NCBI GenBank assembly: GCA_903840165.1
Contig: CAIMEY010000030.1
Location: 62,001-126,000, forward strand
Length of the DNA: 64,000 nt
From: an uncultured Myxococcales bacterium
Lineage (GTDB): Bacteria; Myxococcota_A; UBA9042
Direction of reading: 5' to 3'
The position numbers and the translations under genes are program-made. Each line of letters opens with the position of its first letter. The stretch's first letter is position 1. Of the stretch, positions 1 through 9,440 are shown piece after piece. The notes beneath the pieces are model-generated. The model made no database searches. It was not told where the DNA came from and saw nothing but the letters and a program-made list of their open reading frames with translations.

Positions 1-147
1 ACGCCGATGCCGGTAGTACCGACGGCGCCAGGCAGCGCTGCGGCCAATCCAGAGTTATTGCGTTGACTTTGCAGCACTATTTCACCCCAAGACGGGGTTA
101 GCGCGAGACTGACTCCCCTGAGTCAGCCGACCCTCGCGGTCGTTGCG
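1..147. other. window edge, no confident gene; hairpin near its right end
   Basis: Nothing here can be called a gene with confidence. A plus-strand frame starting at base 1 stays open until a TGA at 64-66 and could be the last 21 codons of a gene outside the window, but it has no recognisable content. The rest is spacer downstream of the minus-strand lipoprotein that ends at 148. Confidence 0.4.
109..126 (-). terminator. candidate terminator hairpin after the first lipoprotein gene
   Basis: CTGACTC (109-115) and GAGTCAG (120-126) form a perfect 7-bp stem with a 4-base loop, 22 bases past the stop codon of the minus-strand gene. No run of T follows on the minus strand, so it is not a canonical intrinsic terminator. 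Confidence 0.35.
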
Positions 148-2361
148 CTATGGACCGTCCGCATGGGAATTATCGATAGAAATCTTATAGGTATCGCAGG
201 TCGCCGGCATGTCTGGCTTGCGGTAGATGCGCACAAAGAATTCCGAAGTGTTGTCGGTACAGATGTTCATCCCCGGCACGCCCGGCTCCTTGGTGCACTT
301 GCATTCGCCGCCGACTTCCGGGGCCGGCGAAACCACAACTGTGCCTGTCGTAACGCCATTTTGGTGTTGAGGGCCATAGGGCGGCTGTCCGCCAAAGGAC
401 ACGTTCCAGCCCACATCGGTATCGATCTGCGTGCACAACTGCTGCGCCGCGCCACAGGAGCCCCGGTAGAAGTCCATGACGAACTGTTGCCCGGGATTAC
501 TGAGGAATTTCACGCGCACATCAAACTGGTCGCAGGCGCCGCCGTCGTCGGGCTGATCGACCGCCTTGAAGGCGTACCAGTCGCCGTCTTCGCCCGGCAT
601 CACGTTGCCCGACAACAGGATGGAAGCCGCGGCACCGTCCGGCACTTCGCCTTGGTCGATGGGCGCTGCGCACTGGCCGCCGACGATGCCGTAGTTGCTG
701 TCGGCCTGGCATTCGCAGCCCGTGTCGTAACTGCCGTCAACGTCAAACAAACCCTTCTTGCAGCCGCCAATGACGCACTTGCCGCCGGTGCACGCCGCGA
801 CGCTGCCGTCGGTCAGGGCTGGGCAGGACTTGGGCGCATCGCCGTCGTCGGTCAGGCCGTTGCAGTCGTCATCGACATTGTTGCAGATTTCGACGGCGCC
901 GGGGTGGACAGCCTTGTTGTTGTCATCGCAATCGCCACTCTTGTCTGTGACATAGAGCGAGTTAGCTGCGCAAAGGCACTTGCTATCGGTGGCTGGCCCG
1001 TACGTGTCGCCATCCACGTCGAGGTAGAACAACGTGCAGCCCTGGGCCCCTTCCTCGTCGATCTTGGCGTTGCAGTTATTGTCAATATTATCACAAACTT
1101 CCACGACGCCAGGATGGACATCGGGGTTGGTGTCGTCGCAATCGCCGGCCTGTTCGATCCAGTCCTTGGAGGCCTTGGACGGGCACAGGCACGCGGAATC
1201 GCCAGGATCGCCAAAGCCGTCGCCGTCTTTGTCTTTGTAATAGATCTTGCAGCCTTTGGCGCCTGCTTCGTCCGTCTGACCATTGCAGTTGTTGTCGATG
1301 TTGTCACAGATCTCATCGGCACCGGGGTGGATCGACGCAACAAGGTCATTACAATCGCCGCCTTTGGCGCTGTAGCCAATCCCCGGCGAGGTGCACAGAC
1401 ACGCGCCTTGGCCCAGGCCATAGCCATCGAGGTCTTTGTCGGCAAAGTAGACCGTGCAACCGACCGCGCCATCCTCATCGGTTTGTCCATTGCAATTGTT
1501 GTCGATTCCGTCGCCGCACGCTTCTGCTTCCGGGGCCGAGGCCGTGCACAAGGTCAGCCCGGCGTCGATACAGCTGCGCGTGGCGGTGCATGTACCAAAC
1601 TCGTTGGTTTTGCTACATTCTGTGGTTACTTGCAGCGCGGTCCAGGACGGCAAACAACTGCAATCGCCGCTATCTGGCACGCATTGCTGTGCAGTAATCG
1701 TCTGGGCTCCGGGCAACTCCACAGTTTTGCAGGAATATCCCGCCTTACAGGACCCGCCCACCGCGCAGGAAACGCCGCAAAAGGACCCGTTGACAAAGCC
1801 CGTGGCGGTGACGTTGGGCACGCACAAGTTCTGGCCGCTATCTGAGCCCAGAGCCTTGCAATCATCATGTGTTTTGCAGGGTTTACAGAGATTGGTGTAG
1901 GTCGGCACGCACAAGTAGGTCAAGTCCGAGGTGCCGGCGGCCTGCACGCACTTCCAGTCGGTTGGACAGACAGAAGTACATGTTTTTGTGCAAACTTTCC
2001 CTTGCTCGCCGTCGATGCAGAAGCCAGAAAGGCAGTCGTCATTGGTGGCGCACGTGCAGCCCCAGGCCCCATCGGACAAACACGGTTGATCGATAGGCGT
2101 GCTGCCGGTGTCGACCGTGTCAGTACCAGCATCGGTGACGGTGCTCAGGTCGCCATCAAGCGTATCAACGGTTTCTCCAAGGGTATTTGTGTCCGCATCG
2201 AGGAACTGAATCCCCGTGCCACCGCTCGGCTTGGTCGTGCCACTATTGCTGCAGTTCCAAGTACCTAGCGACAAGGCGAGGCTAAGCCCTAGCATGCCGG
2301 CCCATGGAACGACCAGGCGGGGACAATTCGCGCGCAACTGTGCCAAAAACCTCAAAACCAT
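148..2361 (-). CDS. MopE-like Cys-rich lipoprotein/secreted protein
   Basis: Predicted 737-aa exported protein. The start is taken as the ATG at 2361 because GGGGAG lies 6 bases upstream. A slightly longer GTG start at 2376 is possible. A hydrophobic segment ends in ...GTWNC, which is an imperfect lipobox. The first third is a Cys-rich module (GCTCATNDDCLSGFCID...) shared with the lipoproteins at 45.1-48.1 and 50.9-54.6 kb. The middle has four MopE-type motifs (C-x5-D-x2-C-N-x3-D-E, as in DGIDNNCNGQTDE), each followed by a 'YFADKDLDGYG'-type acidic stretch that probably binds Ca2+ or another metal. The last 170 residues look like a beta-sandwich of the pre-peptidase C-terminal kind (GEDGDWYAF). 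The family name comes from MopE, the Methylococcus copper protein, but copper binding here is not implied. A surface or outer-membrane location is inferred. Confidence 0.85.
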   Translation of the reverse strand: MVLRFLAQLRANCPRLVVPWAGMLGLSLALSLGTWNCSNSGTTKPSGGTGIQFLDADTNTLGETVDTLDGDLSTVTDAGTDTVDTGSTPIDQPCLSDGAWGCTCATNDDCLSGFCIDGEQGKVCTKTCTSVCPTDWKCVQAAGTSDLTYLCVPTYTNLCKPCKTHDDCKALGSDSGQNLCVPNVTATGFVNGSFCGVSCAVGGSCKAGYSCKTVELPGAQTITAQQCVPDSGDCSCLPSWTALQVTTECSKTNEFGTCTATRSCIDAGLTLCTASAPEAEACGDGIDNNCNGQTDEDGAVGCTVYFADKDLDGYGLGQGACLCTSPGIGYSAKGGDCNDLVASIHPGADEICDNIDNNCNGQTDEAGAKGCKIYYKDKDGDGFGDPGDSACLCPSKASKDWIEQAGDCDDTNPDVHPGVVEVCDNIDNNCNAKIDEEGAQGCTLFYLDVDGDTYGPATDSKCLCAANSLYVTDKSGDCDDNNKAVHPGAVEICNNVDDDCNGLTDDGDAPKSCPALTDGSVAACTGGKCVIGGCKKGLFDVDGSYDTGCECQADSNYGIVGGQCAAPIDQGEVPDGAAASILLSGNVMPGEDGDWYAFKAVDQPDDGGACDQFDVRVKFLSNPGQQFVMDFYRGSCGAAQQLCTQIDTDVGWNVSFGGQPPYGPQHQNGVTTGTVVVSPAPEVGGECKCTKEPGVPGMNICTDNTSEFFVRIYRKPDMPATCDTYKISIDNSHADGP

Positions 2362-2464
2362 ACGTGCTCCCCGCACCCGGCTTCTGCTGCGCCATCATGG
2401 GGACAGCCGGGGGCCAGTCTGCTACATCGTGCACGGCTTCGCGCTGTTGCGCAAACCCAGTGGG

Positions 2465-5400
2465 TCACTGCAACGCGGCCGACACCGCCGTGTACCCGCC
2501 ACTGCGTTGCAAATCTTTGATGACAAACGACAATTTTGCACCATTCGCTAAGCCAGGGACTAAGCCCCCCAGGTCCAGCGCCGGTAGGGCGAGCGCCAAG
2601 CTACCCAGACCGGGAATGCCGTTGCCCAGCGCCTTTTGCACTTGGGTCTCCAGCAGCGTCGCGAACGCCGCTTTGGCGTCGGCAAACTGCGCAGAAATCG
2701 TGTATAATTCCATGAGCAATTGCGGCTTACCCAGGGTCAACTGTAGCGCCGTGCCGGTCGCCGTCGTCGCCAGATCGAGGGTAGCAGTCACGTCAGCGGA
2801 CAAGAACAGCCCCAACTGCAAGGGATCTCCAGCAAAATTGAGGTTCGCCGTGGCCTGAACGTCGCCCGCCTGCAGACGAATCTGCTGCGGAGAAGCGGTG
2901 TTACACGTTTCGAGGATGGGCGGCAAGAAGAGGTCTAAGGCAAACGTGGCACCGTCCAGGGACAGGCCCGCCATAGGACTATTGCCACCGGCGAGGCCCA
3001 GTTGTGCTGCAGAAATACTGGGAATTTGCAGAGCGCCGCCATGCCAAATGGCGTAGAGCGCTTGGTTGAGGACGTCGTCGTGCAGCGCTATTTGCAAGCG
3101 CTGATTCTGGTCAATGGCAAAGGCGTCGTCCCCTTTGCCCATGCAGCCGCCGCGCCCCAAGCTCCCGAGAACCTTATGCTTACTTGCCGCTGGAGCAACA
3201 AATCCCGCGTCGAGGTGCAAAAGCCCGCCCTGCGGCGAAAACTGCATGTCCTTGAGAATACTAGCAAACTGAATGGTCACGCCCTGCTGCCCTGGCAATA
3301 GCCCTGGTAGCGGCAGCGCTTGATTGATCGCAAAGGATTGCAAGACCTTGGAGAGCACACCCGGCAGGGCCTGGGCCAAAGCGCTCTGCATCTGCGCCTG
3401 CAACTGCGCTTTGTAACTGCTCAAAATGAGGTTCACCAAGGGGTCGAGCAAACCCGCAATGCCGTCAATGTGCACCTGCAGGTTCTGCAAGTCGACAGAA
3501 TTGCTTTGAATCTGCACATCTGGCACCCCGGCGACGACCGAGACGAGCAACGTCGTGTCGACGACAATGGCATCCATCGTCAAATGACCCGTGACGTGCA
3601 CGCTCACCGTGATGGGGCCGAGCTTGGTCTTGGCCTTGACGTCAATATCCGTATAAAAATCAGATAGTTTGATAACCATGTGCAAGCCACCGGTCACGGG
3701 CTGCAAAGCCACGTGGGGCTGGCCAATGGTGGTGTTGCTCAAGGCAATGGCCAAATCACCCGATCCGGCATTGACCGGCAAAAGACTGTTTAGATTCATA
3801 CCTTTGAGGACAAGTTCCATCAGGGTAGCTAAGTCATCCGGGTGCGCGGGATCATGAACGCCATCGTCCAAAAAGTCTTTGCCCAAGAAGACTTGCATAC
3901 CATCAGGCACGAGATTGGCCTGAGGGGCAGCCGCATCTGCGGGATAATACTTGCTTGCGTAGTAAAAACCACGTGTTGCTTTGGCTGTACTACCGCCGCT
4001 GTCAATGGCATCGGCGCGGACAGCATTGAGTCCATGCACGGCGCCATGCTGGGCCGACCAGGGAGCGACAGAACACCGCAAGAACGCGGGGTCTTCACCG
4101 ACGCATAGCCCCTGACCTTTGCAGTCCGCATCCGTCAAGCAAGGAGCTGCTTGCACAAAGGCGCTTTGCTGGGCCGGGTCGACGAAGTAGGAAGTCTTTG
4201 TCACCAAAAGGCTTTTAACGCCACTACCGGGATCGCCGGCGGTCCCCTTGATGGCCACCGAAGGCTTCTCGGTCAGCGTCGAACCCCAGGGCGGATAATC
4301 GATGCTCAGCAGGGGGGGCGTGCCATCGACGACGACGGGCATTTGCGTCTGAATCGCCGGGAAATCCACGACAGTCGCTTGTACGAAATACGTGGCATCA
4401 CTTAGGAATTGCAGGGTTTCGTTGTCAATGGCGCTGTAGCCCGTGGTCGGCTTGGTCACCGAGAGCGCCACGGTATCCCCAGCGCGCAGGTTGCCAAACG
4501 CATCGGTCACCGCGTGCAAAAACTGAACCTTTTCATTGTCTTTATAGACGTCTTTTTCGGGCACACGGGTCAGCACCACCTGCGCTGGTTCGGCCGGCAC
4601 CACAGCCAAGGTCGCTGGGTGCAAGATGTAGAGGTCCCATGGGCCATCCTGCGGGACACATTGAACTTTTCGCAGCCCGGCCAGGGTCGCGGACACGAAG
4701 GTCCCCTTGACGGTCAGGGCCGGGTCCAGATCCAGAGAGAAGGGGAAATCCGCAATAGGATTAAGAAATTCGTCATTTGCGACGCAGGTCAGGCTGCTGG
4801 CATGGCCGGCTTCGATCTGCTGCGGGTCGATCAGCGTGAACAAATGCCGCGGCACATTGGCGACGACTTGGAGCGGTGCGGGCGTCGGATCGGCCACGCC
4901 ATCCACCTGGCAGGCCACCTGAAACTGCCCTGATTTACTGGTCTTCCAGAGCAGACCGCTGGGCGCTTGACCCGGATCTGGCGCAATCGCGGCAGAAAAT
5001 CCCTGAACAATGCCATTGCCATACGCATCGCTGGCGCTGCACTGGACCGAAACGGTCGTTCCCGCCTTCACAGAACTGACTGGATTTGCTTGAGGATCGA
5101 CCAGCGTCGTGTCGATCTGCGTCGGATTGCCGGGGCCAACTTGCACGCTCGCTGGCGTCGGATCGATCAAGCCTAGCGTCGGTAAAGCACAAGCGATTTG
5201 ATAGGTTCCAACTTTGGCGAAGCGAACTTGGGTTCCGTCAACGGCCAAAGGGCCTACGGGGCCACTGACCGTCACGGTCGCCACTGCGGGCAGGGGCACT
5301 TCGGCCCCCTCGGCAATCGTATCGCCTAGTGAAATTGGCTTGAATGTGCGGCAATTAAAGGAAAAAACGATCCCCGCCTGGGGCTCATTGCCGCCTGGGT

Positions 5401-5602
5401 CGGTGTCGAGCAAGAGCGAATGCGGGTCCACCGCCGCGCTGCCCTGAGCGCCTGCTCCGCTGCCGGATCCACCCAAACCGTCGGAACTACAAGCATTAAC
5501 CAGCAAGAAGCCAGCTAGCACCAGACCGAGGCCGAGTAGCGCGCCCGGCTCAGTGCGGCCCCAGAGAATTGGTCGTAAATCCGGCTCAGCGCGGTGTAGC
5601 AT
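2465..5602 (-). CDS. Ig-like lipoprotein with probable BPI/TULIP-type lipid-binding C-terminus
   Basis: Predicted 1,045-aa lipoprotein. The frame is open to 5797, but the start is placed at ATG 5602 because the signal peptide then ends in the lipobox LVNAC (Cys38) and the gene no longer overlaps the SRAP gene on the other strand. Residues about 60-520 are four or five Ig-like/filamin-like segments with repeated 'xxVxAGTxVxVxCxAxDAYGN' and 'DAFGN' signatures. Residues about 563-1045 form one long domain. It has amphipathic helices (DPLVNLILSSYKAQLQAQM), then a segment at 843-860 (DVLNQALYAIWHGGALQI) that strongly resembles the signature of the second barrel of BPI/LBP/CETP proteins (SDYxLNxLLxxLWxAGxL). 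If correct, the protein binds lipid or LPS at the cell surface. The TULIP call is by eye and needs structural confirmation. Alternative: a generic beta-rich adhesin. Confidence 0.75.
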   Translation of the reverse strand: MLHRAEPDLRPILWGRTEPGALLGLGLVLAGFLLVNACSSDGLGGSGSGAGAQGSAAVDPHSLLLDTDPGGNEPQAGIVFSFNCRTFKPISLGDTIAEGAEVPLPAVATVTVSGPVGPLAVDGTQVRFAKVGTYQIACALPTLGLIDPTPASVQVGPGNPTQIDTTLVDPQANPVSSVKAGTTVSVQCSASDAYGNGIVQGFSAAIAPDPGQAPSGLLWKTSKSGQFQVACQVDGVADPTPAPLQVVANVPRHLFTLIDPQQIEAGHASSLTCVANDEFLNPIADFPFSLDLDPALTVKGTFVSATLAGLRKVQCVPQDGPWDLYILHPATLAVVPAEPAQVVLTRVPEKDVYKDNEKVQFLHAVTDAFGNLRAGDTVALSVTKPTTGYSAIDNETLQFLSDATYFVQATVVDFPAIQTQMPVVVDGTPPLLSIDYPPWGSTLTEKPSVAIKGTAGDPGSGVKSLLVTKTSYFVDPAQQSAFVQAAPCLTDADCKGQGLCVGEDPAFLRCSVAPWSAQHGAVHGLNAVRADAIDSGGSTAKATRGFYYASKYYPADAAAPQANLVPDGMQVFLGKDFLDDGVHDPAHPDDLATLMELVLKGMNLNSLLPVNAGSGDLAIALSNTTIGQPHVALQPVTGGLHMVIKLSDFYTDIDVKAKTKLGPITVSVHVTGHLTMDAIVVDTTLLVSVVAGVPDVQIQSNSVDLQNLQVHIDGIAGLLDPLVNLILSSYKAQLQAQMQSALAQALPGVLSKVLQSFAINQALPLPGLLPGQQGVTIQFASILKDMQFSPQGGLLHLDAGFVAPAASKHKVLGSLGRGGCMGKGDDAFAIDQNQRLQIALHDDVLNQALYAIWHGGALQIPSISAAQLGLAGGNSPMAGLSLDGATFALDLFLPPILETCNTASPQQIRLQAGDVQATANLNFAGDPLQLGLFLSADVTATLDLATTATGTALQLTLGKPQLLMELYTISAQFADAKAAFATLLETQVQKALGNGIPGLGSLALALPALDLGGLVPGLANGAKLSFVIKDLQRSGGYTAVSAALQ

Positions 5603-5735
5603 GAGCGACAACCTACCGGCTTTGGCGGGGTTGCGCAAACCTGAATGCGCATCGGCTTGGTAGCCGGTAAGCTGCCTCAGGGAGTTGCGCCCCGCCAGCG
5701 CAGGCGACGGGACGCCCGGGACAAGGGGGGAGCCA

Positions 5736-6437
5736 ATGTGTGGCCGTTTCACGCTGAAGTCTTCGCCTGTGGAAGTCGCACAGGCGCTTAAACTCATTGA
5801 AACACCTTCTGATTTTGCGCCGCGCTACAACATTGCGCCCAGCCAAGACGTGCTGATGGTGGCCAACCGCGGGGCCATGCGCGCGGAATTTGCCCGCTGG
5901 GGCCTGGTACCGTCCTGGGCCAAGGACGCGGCGATCGGCAATCGCCTCATCAACGCCCGCAGCGACACGATTGAGGAAAAGCCGGCTTTTCGCAACGCTT
6001 TTACGCAGAGGCGCTGCCTAGTCATTGCCGATGGCTTTCTGGAATGGAAGACCGCCGGCAACCACAAGACGCCGTTCTACTTTCAGACCCTGGACCAAGG
6101 CCCCTTCGCCATGGCCGGGCTCTGGGAAACCTGGAAGCCCCCAGGCGCTCCGGCAGATTATCCTTTACTTCAAACCTGTTGCTTGATTACCACTGAGGCC
6201 AACGCGCTGGTCGGCCAGATCCACGACCGCATGCCCGTGATCCTGCCGCCGGCCCATTGGCCCTTGTGGCTTGCGCCCCATCCGATGACGGCCGATCGCC
6301 TACGTGCCCTGCTTTTGCCCTTTGCGCCTGAGGAGATGCAGACCACACCTTTGCACCGTCGCGTCAATGATGCGCGCGTCCAGGGGCCCCAATGCCTGCA
6401 GCCCGACCCTGGCGCGAGCCAAGGATGGCTACTGTGA
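5736..6437 (+). CDS. SRAP-domain protein (HMCES/YedK family)
   Basis: A 233-aa protein of the SRAP family, whose members cross-link through Cys2 to abasic sites in single-stranded DNA and so shield them. The start is ATG 5736, with a strong purine-rich site (AAGGGGGGAG) just upstream. This gives the obligatory MCGRF N-terminus with Cys at position 2, exposed after removal of Met. The other family landmarks are present: PRYNIAPSQ, WGLVPSWAKD, INARSDTIEEKPAFRNAF, CLVIADGFLEWK and the catalytic-site His in GQIHDRMPVIL. Its length is normal for bacterial YedK proteins. It stands alone, convergent with the next gene, with no SOS box that I can see. Function is by family; no damage-inducible context is visible. 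Confidence 0.95.
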   Translation: MCGRFTLKSSPVEVAQALKLIETPSDFAPRYNIAPSQDVLMVANRGAMRAEFARWGLVPSWAKDAAIGNRLINARSDTIEEKPAFRNAFTQRRCLVIADGFLEWKTAGNHKTPFYFQTLDQGPFAMAGLWETWKPPGAPADYPLLQTCCLITTEANALVGQIHDRMPVILPPAHWPLWLAPHPMTADRLRALLLPFAPEEMQTTPLHRRVNDARVQGPQCLQPDPGASQGWLL

Positions 6438-6488
6438 AAGCCCTTGGAGATTGCAGCGAATTATTCCGTGACAAGCCCTAGGCGGACG

Positions 6489-8315
6489 CTAGAGGCCAAG
6501 AACACCGGGCGTCCGCTGCCACATCGTGGTCTGCCCGATCGCAGGCAGGGGCAACAGCTCAAAGTGGCTGTCTTTCCAATGGATAAAGACGTAGTGCGGG
6601 TCCTCCAAGGGGCGCTTGAAGGCAAAACGCACCCGCCGCGGCCGCGTGCCGTCGACTTCGAGGACGGTCGCAGAAAACTCTTTGAGATCAACACGATCGC
6701 CAACAACAAAGCCGTGCATCGGCGATCGCAGCAGCCCTTCGGCTTCGGAGGCCAACATCGGTTCGCCAAGGGGCATTAGCTCCAACGTATTTTGGTCGGG
6801 CCGCTGCACCTGATGATCGGACATCGCCAGACTCAGGCTCAGCCACGCATCGGGCCGTGGCAGATCCTCCGCCATCTGCGCCAACCACGTGTAAAAACCA
6901 AGCAATGCGTCCGGAGCGACCGGCAGGATGACCACACGGCCGGTCGTCTGTTGCCACAACGGTTGCCGCAGTGAAGGATCGCGAAGGTGCACCAAGTAGC
7001 CAATTCCGATGGCAAATCCGCTCACGGTCAGCGGCGCCACAACAACGTGCACCACCACCAGCCAACGGGCCACGAGCCGCTGCCAACCTCGCCAAGCTTG
7101 GGCGGACGCCTGGGCCGGCAGGGCCCAAGAACACTTCTGAAAAACCATTGAAATTAAAAGACAACTACCGATGCTTGGCACGGTCAGCAGGCGCGATGCC
7201 GGAAAAGTCGCGGCGGCGGGCAGCAGGGCCAGCAAACTCCCCAGCGCCAGGGCCCAGGGACCGAGCCTCAAGCGCTCCGGGCCTTGAGCCCGCCAAACGA
7301 TCCGCAATACCAGAGATGTACTGAGCAATCCAGCGATCACCAAGGGCCAACGCCAGCCGCGATGGACAGCCCACAGGTCGACCGGAGCACCGGCCAGGAG
7401 CTGACCGATCAAGGCCAGAATCCGACCAGGAGCTTGCATCATAAACTCAACGGGTTGCGCCATCGGATCCAGGTAGGCCCCCGAACCCTTGGCACCGAAG
7501 CCTTGGGACCGATACACAAAAGCCCAGAGCAGCAGCACCGCCAAGGTTGGAACTGCCTGAACCAGTTGGCGTTGCAACGGAATCTCTTGCGCGCTTGCAA
7601 TCGATGCACCCAGCTGACCTGAGTGCGCCTGCCCCTTGTTCAGCGCCAGGGCCCCCTCCAAGCACGCCCATAAAGCCACGACGCCAAGCGCAGTTTCACC
7701 ACCGCATAGGCCGATGACTAGGCCAAGGGGCCACAGCCAAGCCCCCGTGACACTTCTGGATTGCCGCCACCGAACCCAGGCGACCAGACCCCAGAGCGCT
7801 GGCGCGGCGGCCACCAAAGCGTTGCGGTTGGCCAGCCACACCACGGGCATCCAGTGGCAACTGCTTACGGCGTAAAGCAAAACCGCCCAGGCAGCGGTGC
7901 GTCCTCCGACCACGTATCTCAGCAGACGCGCCACCGCCAAAACGGTCAGCACCGACCAAAGGATGGAATGCAGGTGGGGCCAGACCGCACTGACCGGAGA
8001 AACCACGTCATCGAACTGGATGAGAAGACTGGATAAAGGGCGAAAGAAGTGCAACTTCAGGCCGGGTTCAGTCCACCAGCCGTAGGGCCCTGTGGACATC
8101 AGCACGCGCATATGCGCTGAATTTCCATCCGCAAAGTTGAAGAGGTCCCAGGGCGCCATGGTGCGCGGCAGTGTTCCGTGCAAGAGGGCTTGGTGAATAT
8201 GGTCGTCCACCATCCGACCCGCGCCAAGGGCTGGCAATGCCAGAGCAAAGGCCAGCAGGCCGGCGAGAACCTCATTGGCCAAGCATGGTTCATGGATTGC
8301 CCGGCGCCAGTTCAC
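6489..8315 (-). CDS. polytopic membrane protein, GT-C glycosyltransferase-like
   Basis: About 608 aa, with some 10-12 hydrophobic segments in the first 470 residues followed by a soluble C-terminal part of about 130 residues. The start is uncertain. GTG 8315 is preferred because a purine-rich GGGGG stretch lies 8 bases upstream; ATG 8354 and 8393 are in frame. After the first membrane segment comes an acidic pair (VDDHIHQ) and a later HFFRPLSSLL stretch. That is the arrangement of GT-C glycosyltransferases, which use an acidic residue in the first periplasmic loop to transfer sugar from a polyprenyl-phosphate donor. No closer family is recognised, so substrate and product are unknown. A UbiA-family prenyl-phosphate enzyme lies at 21.5 kb but is not linked. 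Alternative: an uncharacterised membrane protein without enzymatic activity. Confidence 0.7.
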   Translation of the reverse strand: MNWRRAIHEPCLANEVLAGLLAFALALPALGAGRMVDDHIHQALLHGTLPRTMAPWDLFNFADGNSAHMRVLMSTGPYGWWTEPGLKLHFFRPLSSLLIQFDDVVSPVSAVWPHLHSILWSVLTVLAVARLLRYVVGGRTAAWAVLLYAVSSCHWMPVVWLANRNALVAAAPALWGLVAWVRWRQSRSVTGAWLWPLGLVIGLCGGETALGVVALWACLEGALALNKGQAHSGQLGASIASAQEIPLQRQLVQAVPTLAVLLLWAFVYRSQGFGAKGSGAYLDPMAQPVEFMMQAPGRILALIGQLLAGAPVDLWAVHRGWRWPLVIAGLLSTSLVLRIVWRAQGPERLRLGPWALALGSLLALLPAAATFPASRLLTVPSIGSCLLISMVFQKCSWALPAQASAQAWRGWQRLVARWLVVVHVVVAPLTVSGFAIGIGYLVHLRDPSLRQPLWQQTTGRVVILPVAPDALLGFYTWLAQMAEDLPRPDAWLSLSLAMSDHQVQRPDQNTLELMPLGEPMLASEAEGLLRSPMHGFVVGDRVDLKEFSATVLEVDGTRPRRVRFAFKRPLEDPHYVFIHWKDSHFELLPLPAIGQTTMWQRTPGVLGL

Positions 8316-8738
8316 TATCGTGCCCCCTTCCCTGGGCCCGCGATGCTGGCCCATTCGCGGGCGGGGAGCAAATGAGCACCGCGGTTGCCCCACATTCTCC
8401 CTGCACTCGGGCTACTGGCCCAAGCCGAGGCGAAGCCGCATCGGCACGGCCTGCAGCATCAAGCGGATGAATCCGCAATACAATCTGAAAGTTTTGTCGA
8501 CATGGGCAGGCGGGGCTGCCTGCCAAAACTGGCGCGGTTGGCCGGCCATGCCATAGTCTTGACAGAACTTTGCGAATGGTCATGTAAGCCCTTGACAATT
8601 CGCCCTTACCCTTGAAACCCCAGGCCAAGTTCCTTTCTGGTTACAGGGACATCATTGACATAGCCCTTCGCAGGGCTCGCCCGCCAGCGGCACCGAGTCC
8701 TGTGTCGGCTCCGGGTCCCTGGCCCAAGGAGAAATCCC
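8316..8738. other. divergent intergenic region upstream of the two-component genes
   Basis: About 420 bases separate the divergent membrane protein and response regulator. No convincing ORF is present. Two TTGACA hexamers lie at 8559-8564 and 8592-8597 on the plus strand. The rest is unremarkable GC-rich sequence. Confidence 0.5.
8559..8587 (+). promoter_or_regulatory. possible sigma-70 promoter of the two-component operon
   Basis: A perfect -35 hexamer TTGACA (8559-8564) is followed after 17 bases by ATGTAA, a poor -10 match. It points at the response regulator 150 bases downstream. This is weak evidence, from sequence alone. Confidence 0.25.
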
Positions 8739-9440
8739 TTGAACTTTCGAGTCCTTCTTATCGATGATGACACCCGCCTGTTCGAACTGCTGTCGGGGTA
8801 CCTCGCCCCCCACGGCGTGCAACTGCTGCATGCGGCCGATGGGCCCCATGGCCTCGCGGTGCTGGAAAACCATTCTGTAGACGCGGTGTTGCTCGACGTG
8901 ATGATGCCCGGCATGGACGGCCTGGAAGTCTGTCGGCGCATTCGCGTTCGCTGGCCTGTGCCAATCCTGATGCTGACGGCGCGTGGCGACGAACTAGATC
9001 GCGTGCTCGGTCTGGAACTTGGCGCGGATGACTATGTTTCCAAACCGTTTTCCCCGCGTGAGCTTCTAGCCCGATTGCGTGCCGTGTTAAGGCGTTCGCG
9101 GCCTGATGCCACGGCCGAACAGTTGGTGGCGGGAGAACTGACCGTCGATGTCCCCGGCCGTCTGGTCCGATCGGATCAGCGCACCGTCGAGTTAACCGGC
9201 GTCGAATTCGACTTGCTCGTCGCACTGATGCGCCGTGCCGGCCGGGTGGTGCCGCGCGACAGCTTGCTCAGCGAGGCTGGGCGGGGCGATGTCACCGTGG
9301 GCGAACGAACCGTGGACGTCCATATTTCTCACTTGAGGGCAAAGCTGGGCGACGACCCAAGAAATCCAAAACTAATCAAGACTGTACGCGGCGTCGGCTA
9401 CGTCCTTGCCAGGGAAGGGCGCAACAGCGACGAAGGATGA
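8739..9440 (+). CDS. OmpR/PhoB-family response regulator (CpxR-like)
   Basis: A 233-aa two-domain DNA-binding response regulator. The start is a TTG at 8739, preceded by AAGGAG with good spacing. Receiver domain: acidic pair D10/D11, phosphoacceptor D53 in LLDVMMPGMDG, T80 and K102 (SKPFSP). The C-terminal half is a winged helix with the usual ending RTVDVHISHLRAKLGDDP...KTVRGVGYVLA. It is the output partner of the kinase that overlaps its 3' end. The CpxR-like receiver sequence and the neighbouring cell-wall enzyme make an envelope-stress role plausible, but this is inference; no target site can be assigned. Confidence 0.95.
   Translation: MNFRVLLIDDDTRLFELLSGYLAPHGVQLLHAADGPHGLAVLENHSVDAVLLDVMMPGMDGLEVCRRIRVRWPVPILMLTARGDELDRVLGLELGADDYVSKPFSPRELLARLRAVLRRSRPDATAEQLVAGELTVDVPGRLVRSDQRTVELTGVEFDLLVALMRRAGRVVPRDSLLSEAGRGDVTVGERTVDVHISHLRAKLGDDPRNPKLIKTVRGVGYVLAREGRNSDEG

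Noticed and set aside
163-1845. 560-codon plus-strand ORF opposite the first MopE-like lipoprotein
   Set aside because: Antisense shadow of repetitive GC-rich coding sequence. Its apparent repeats are the reverse complement of the MopE motifs.
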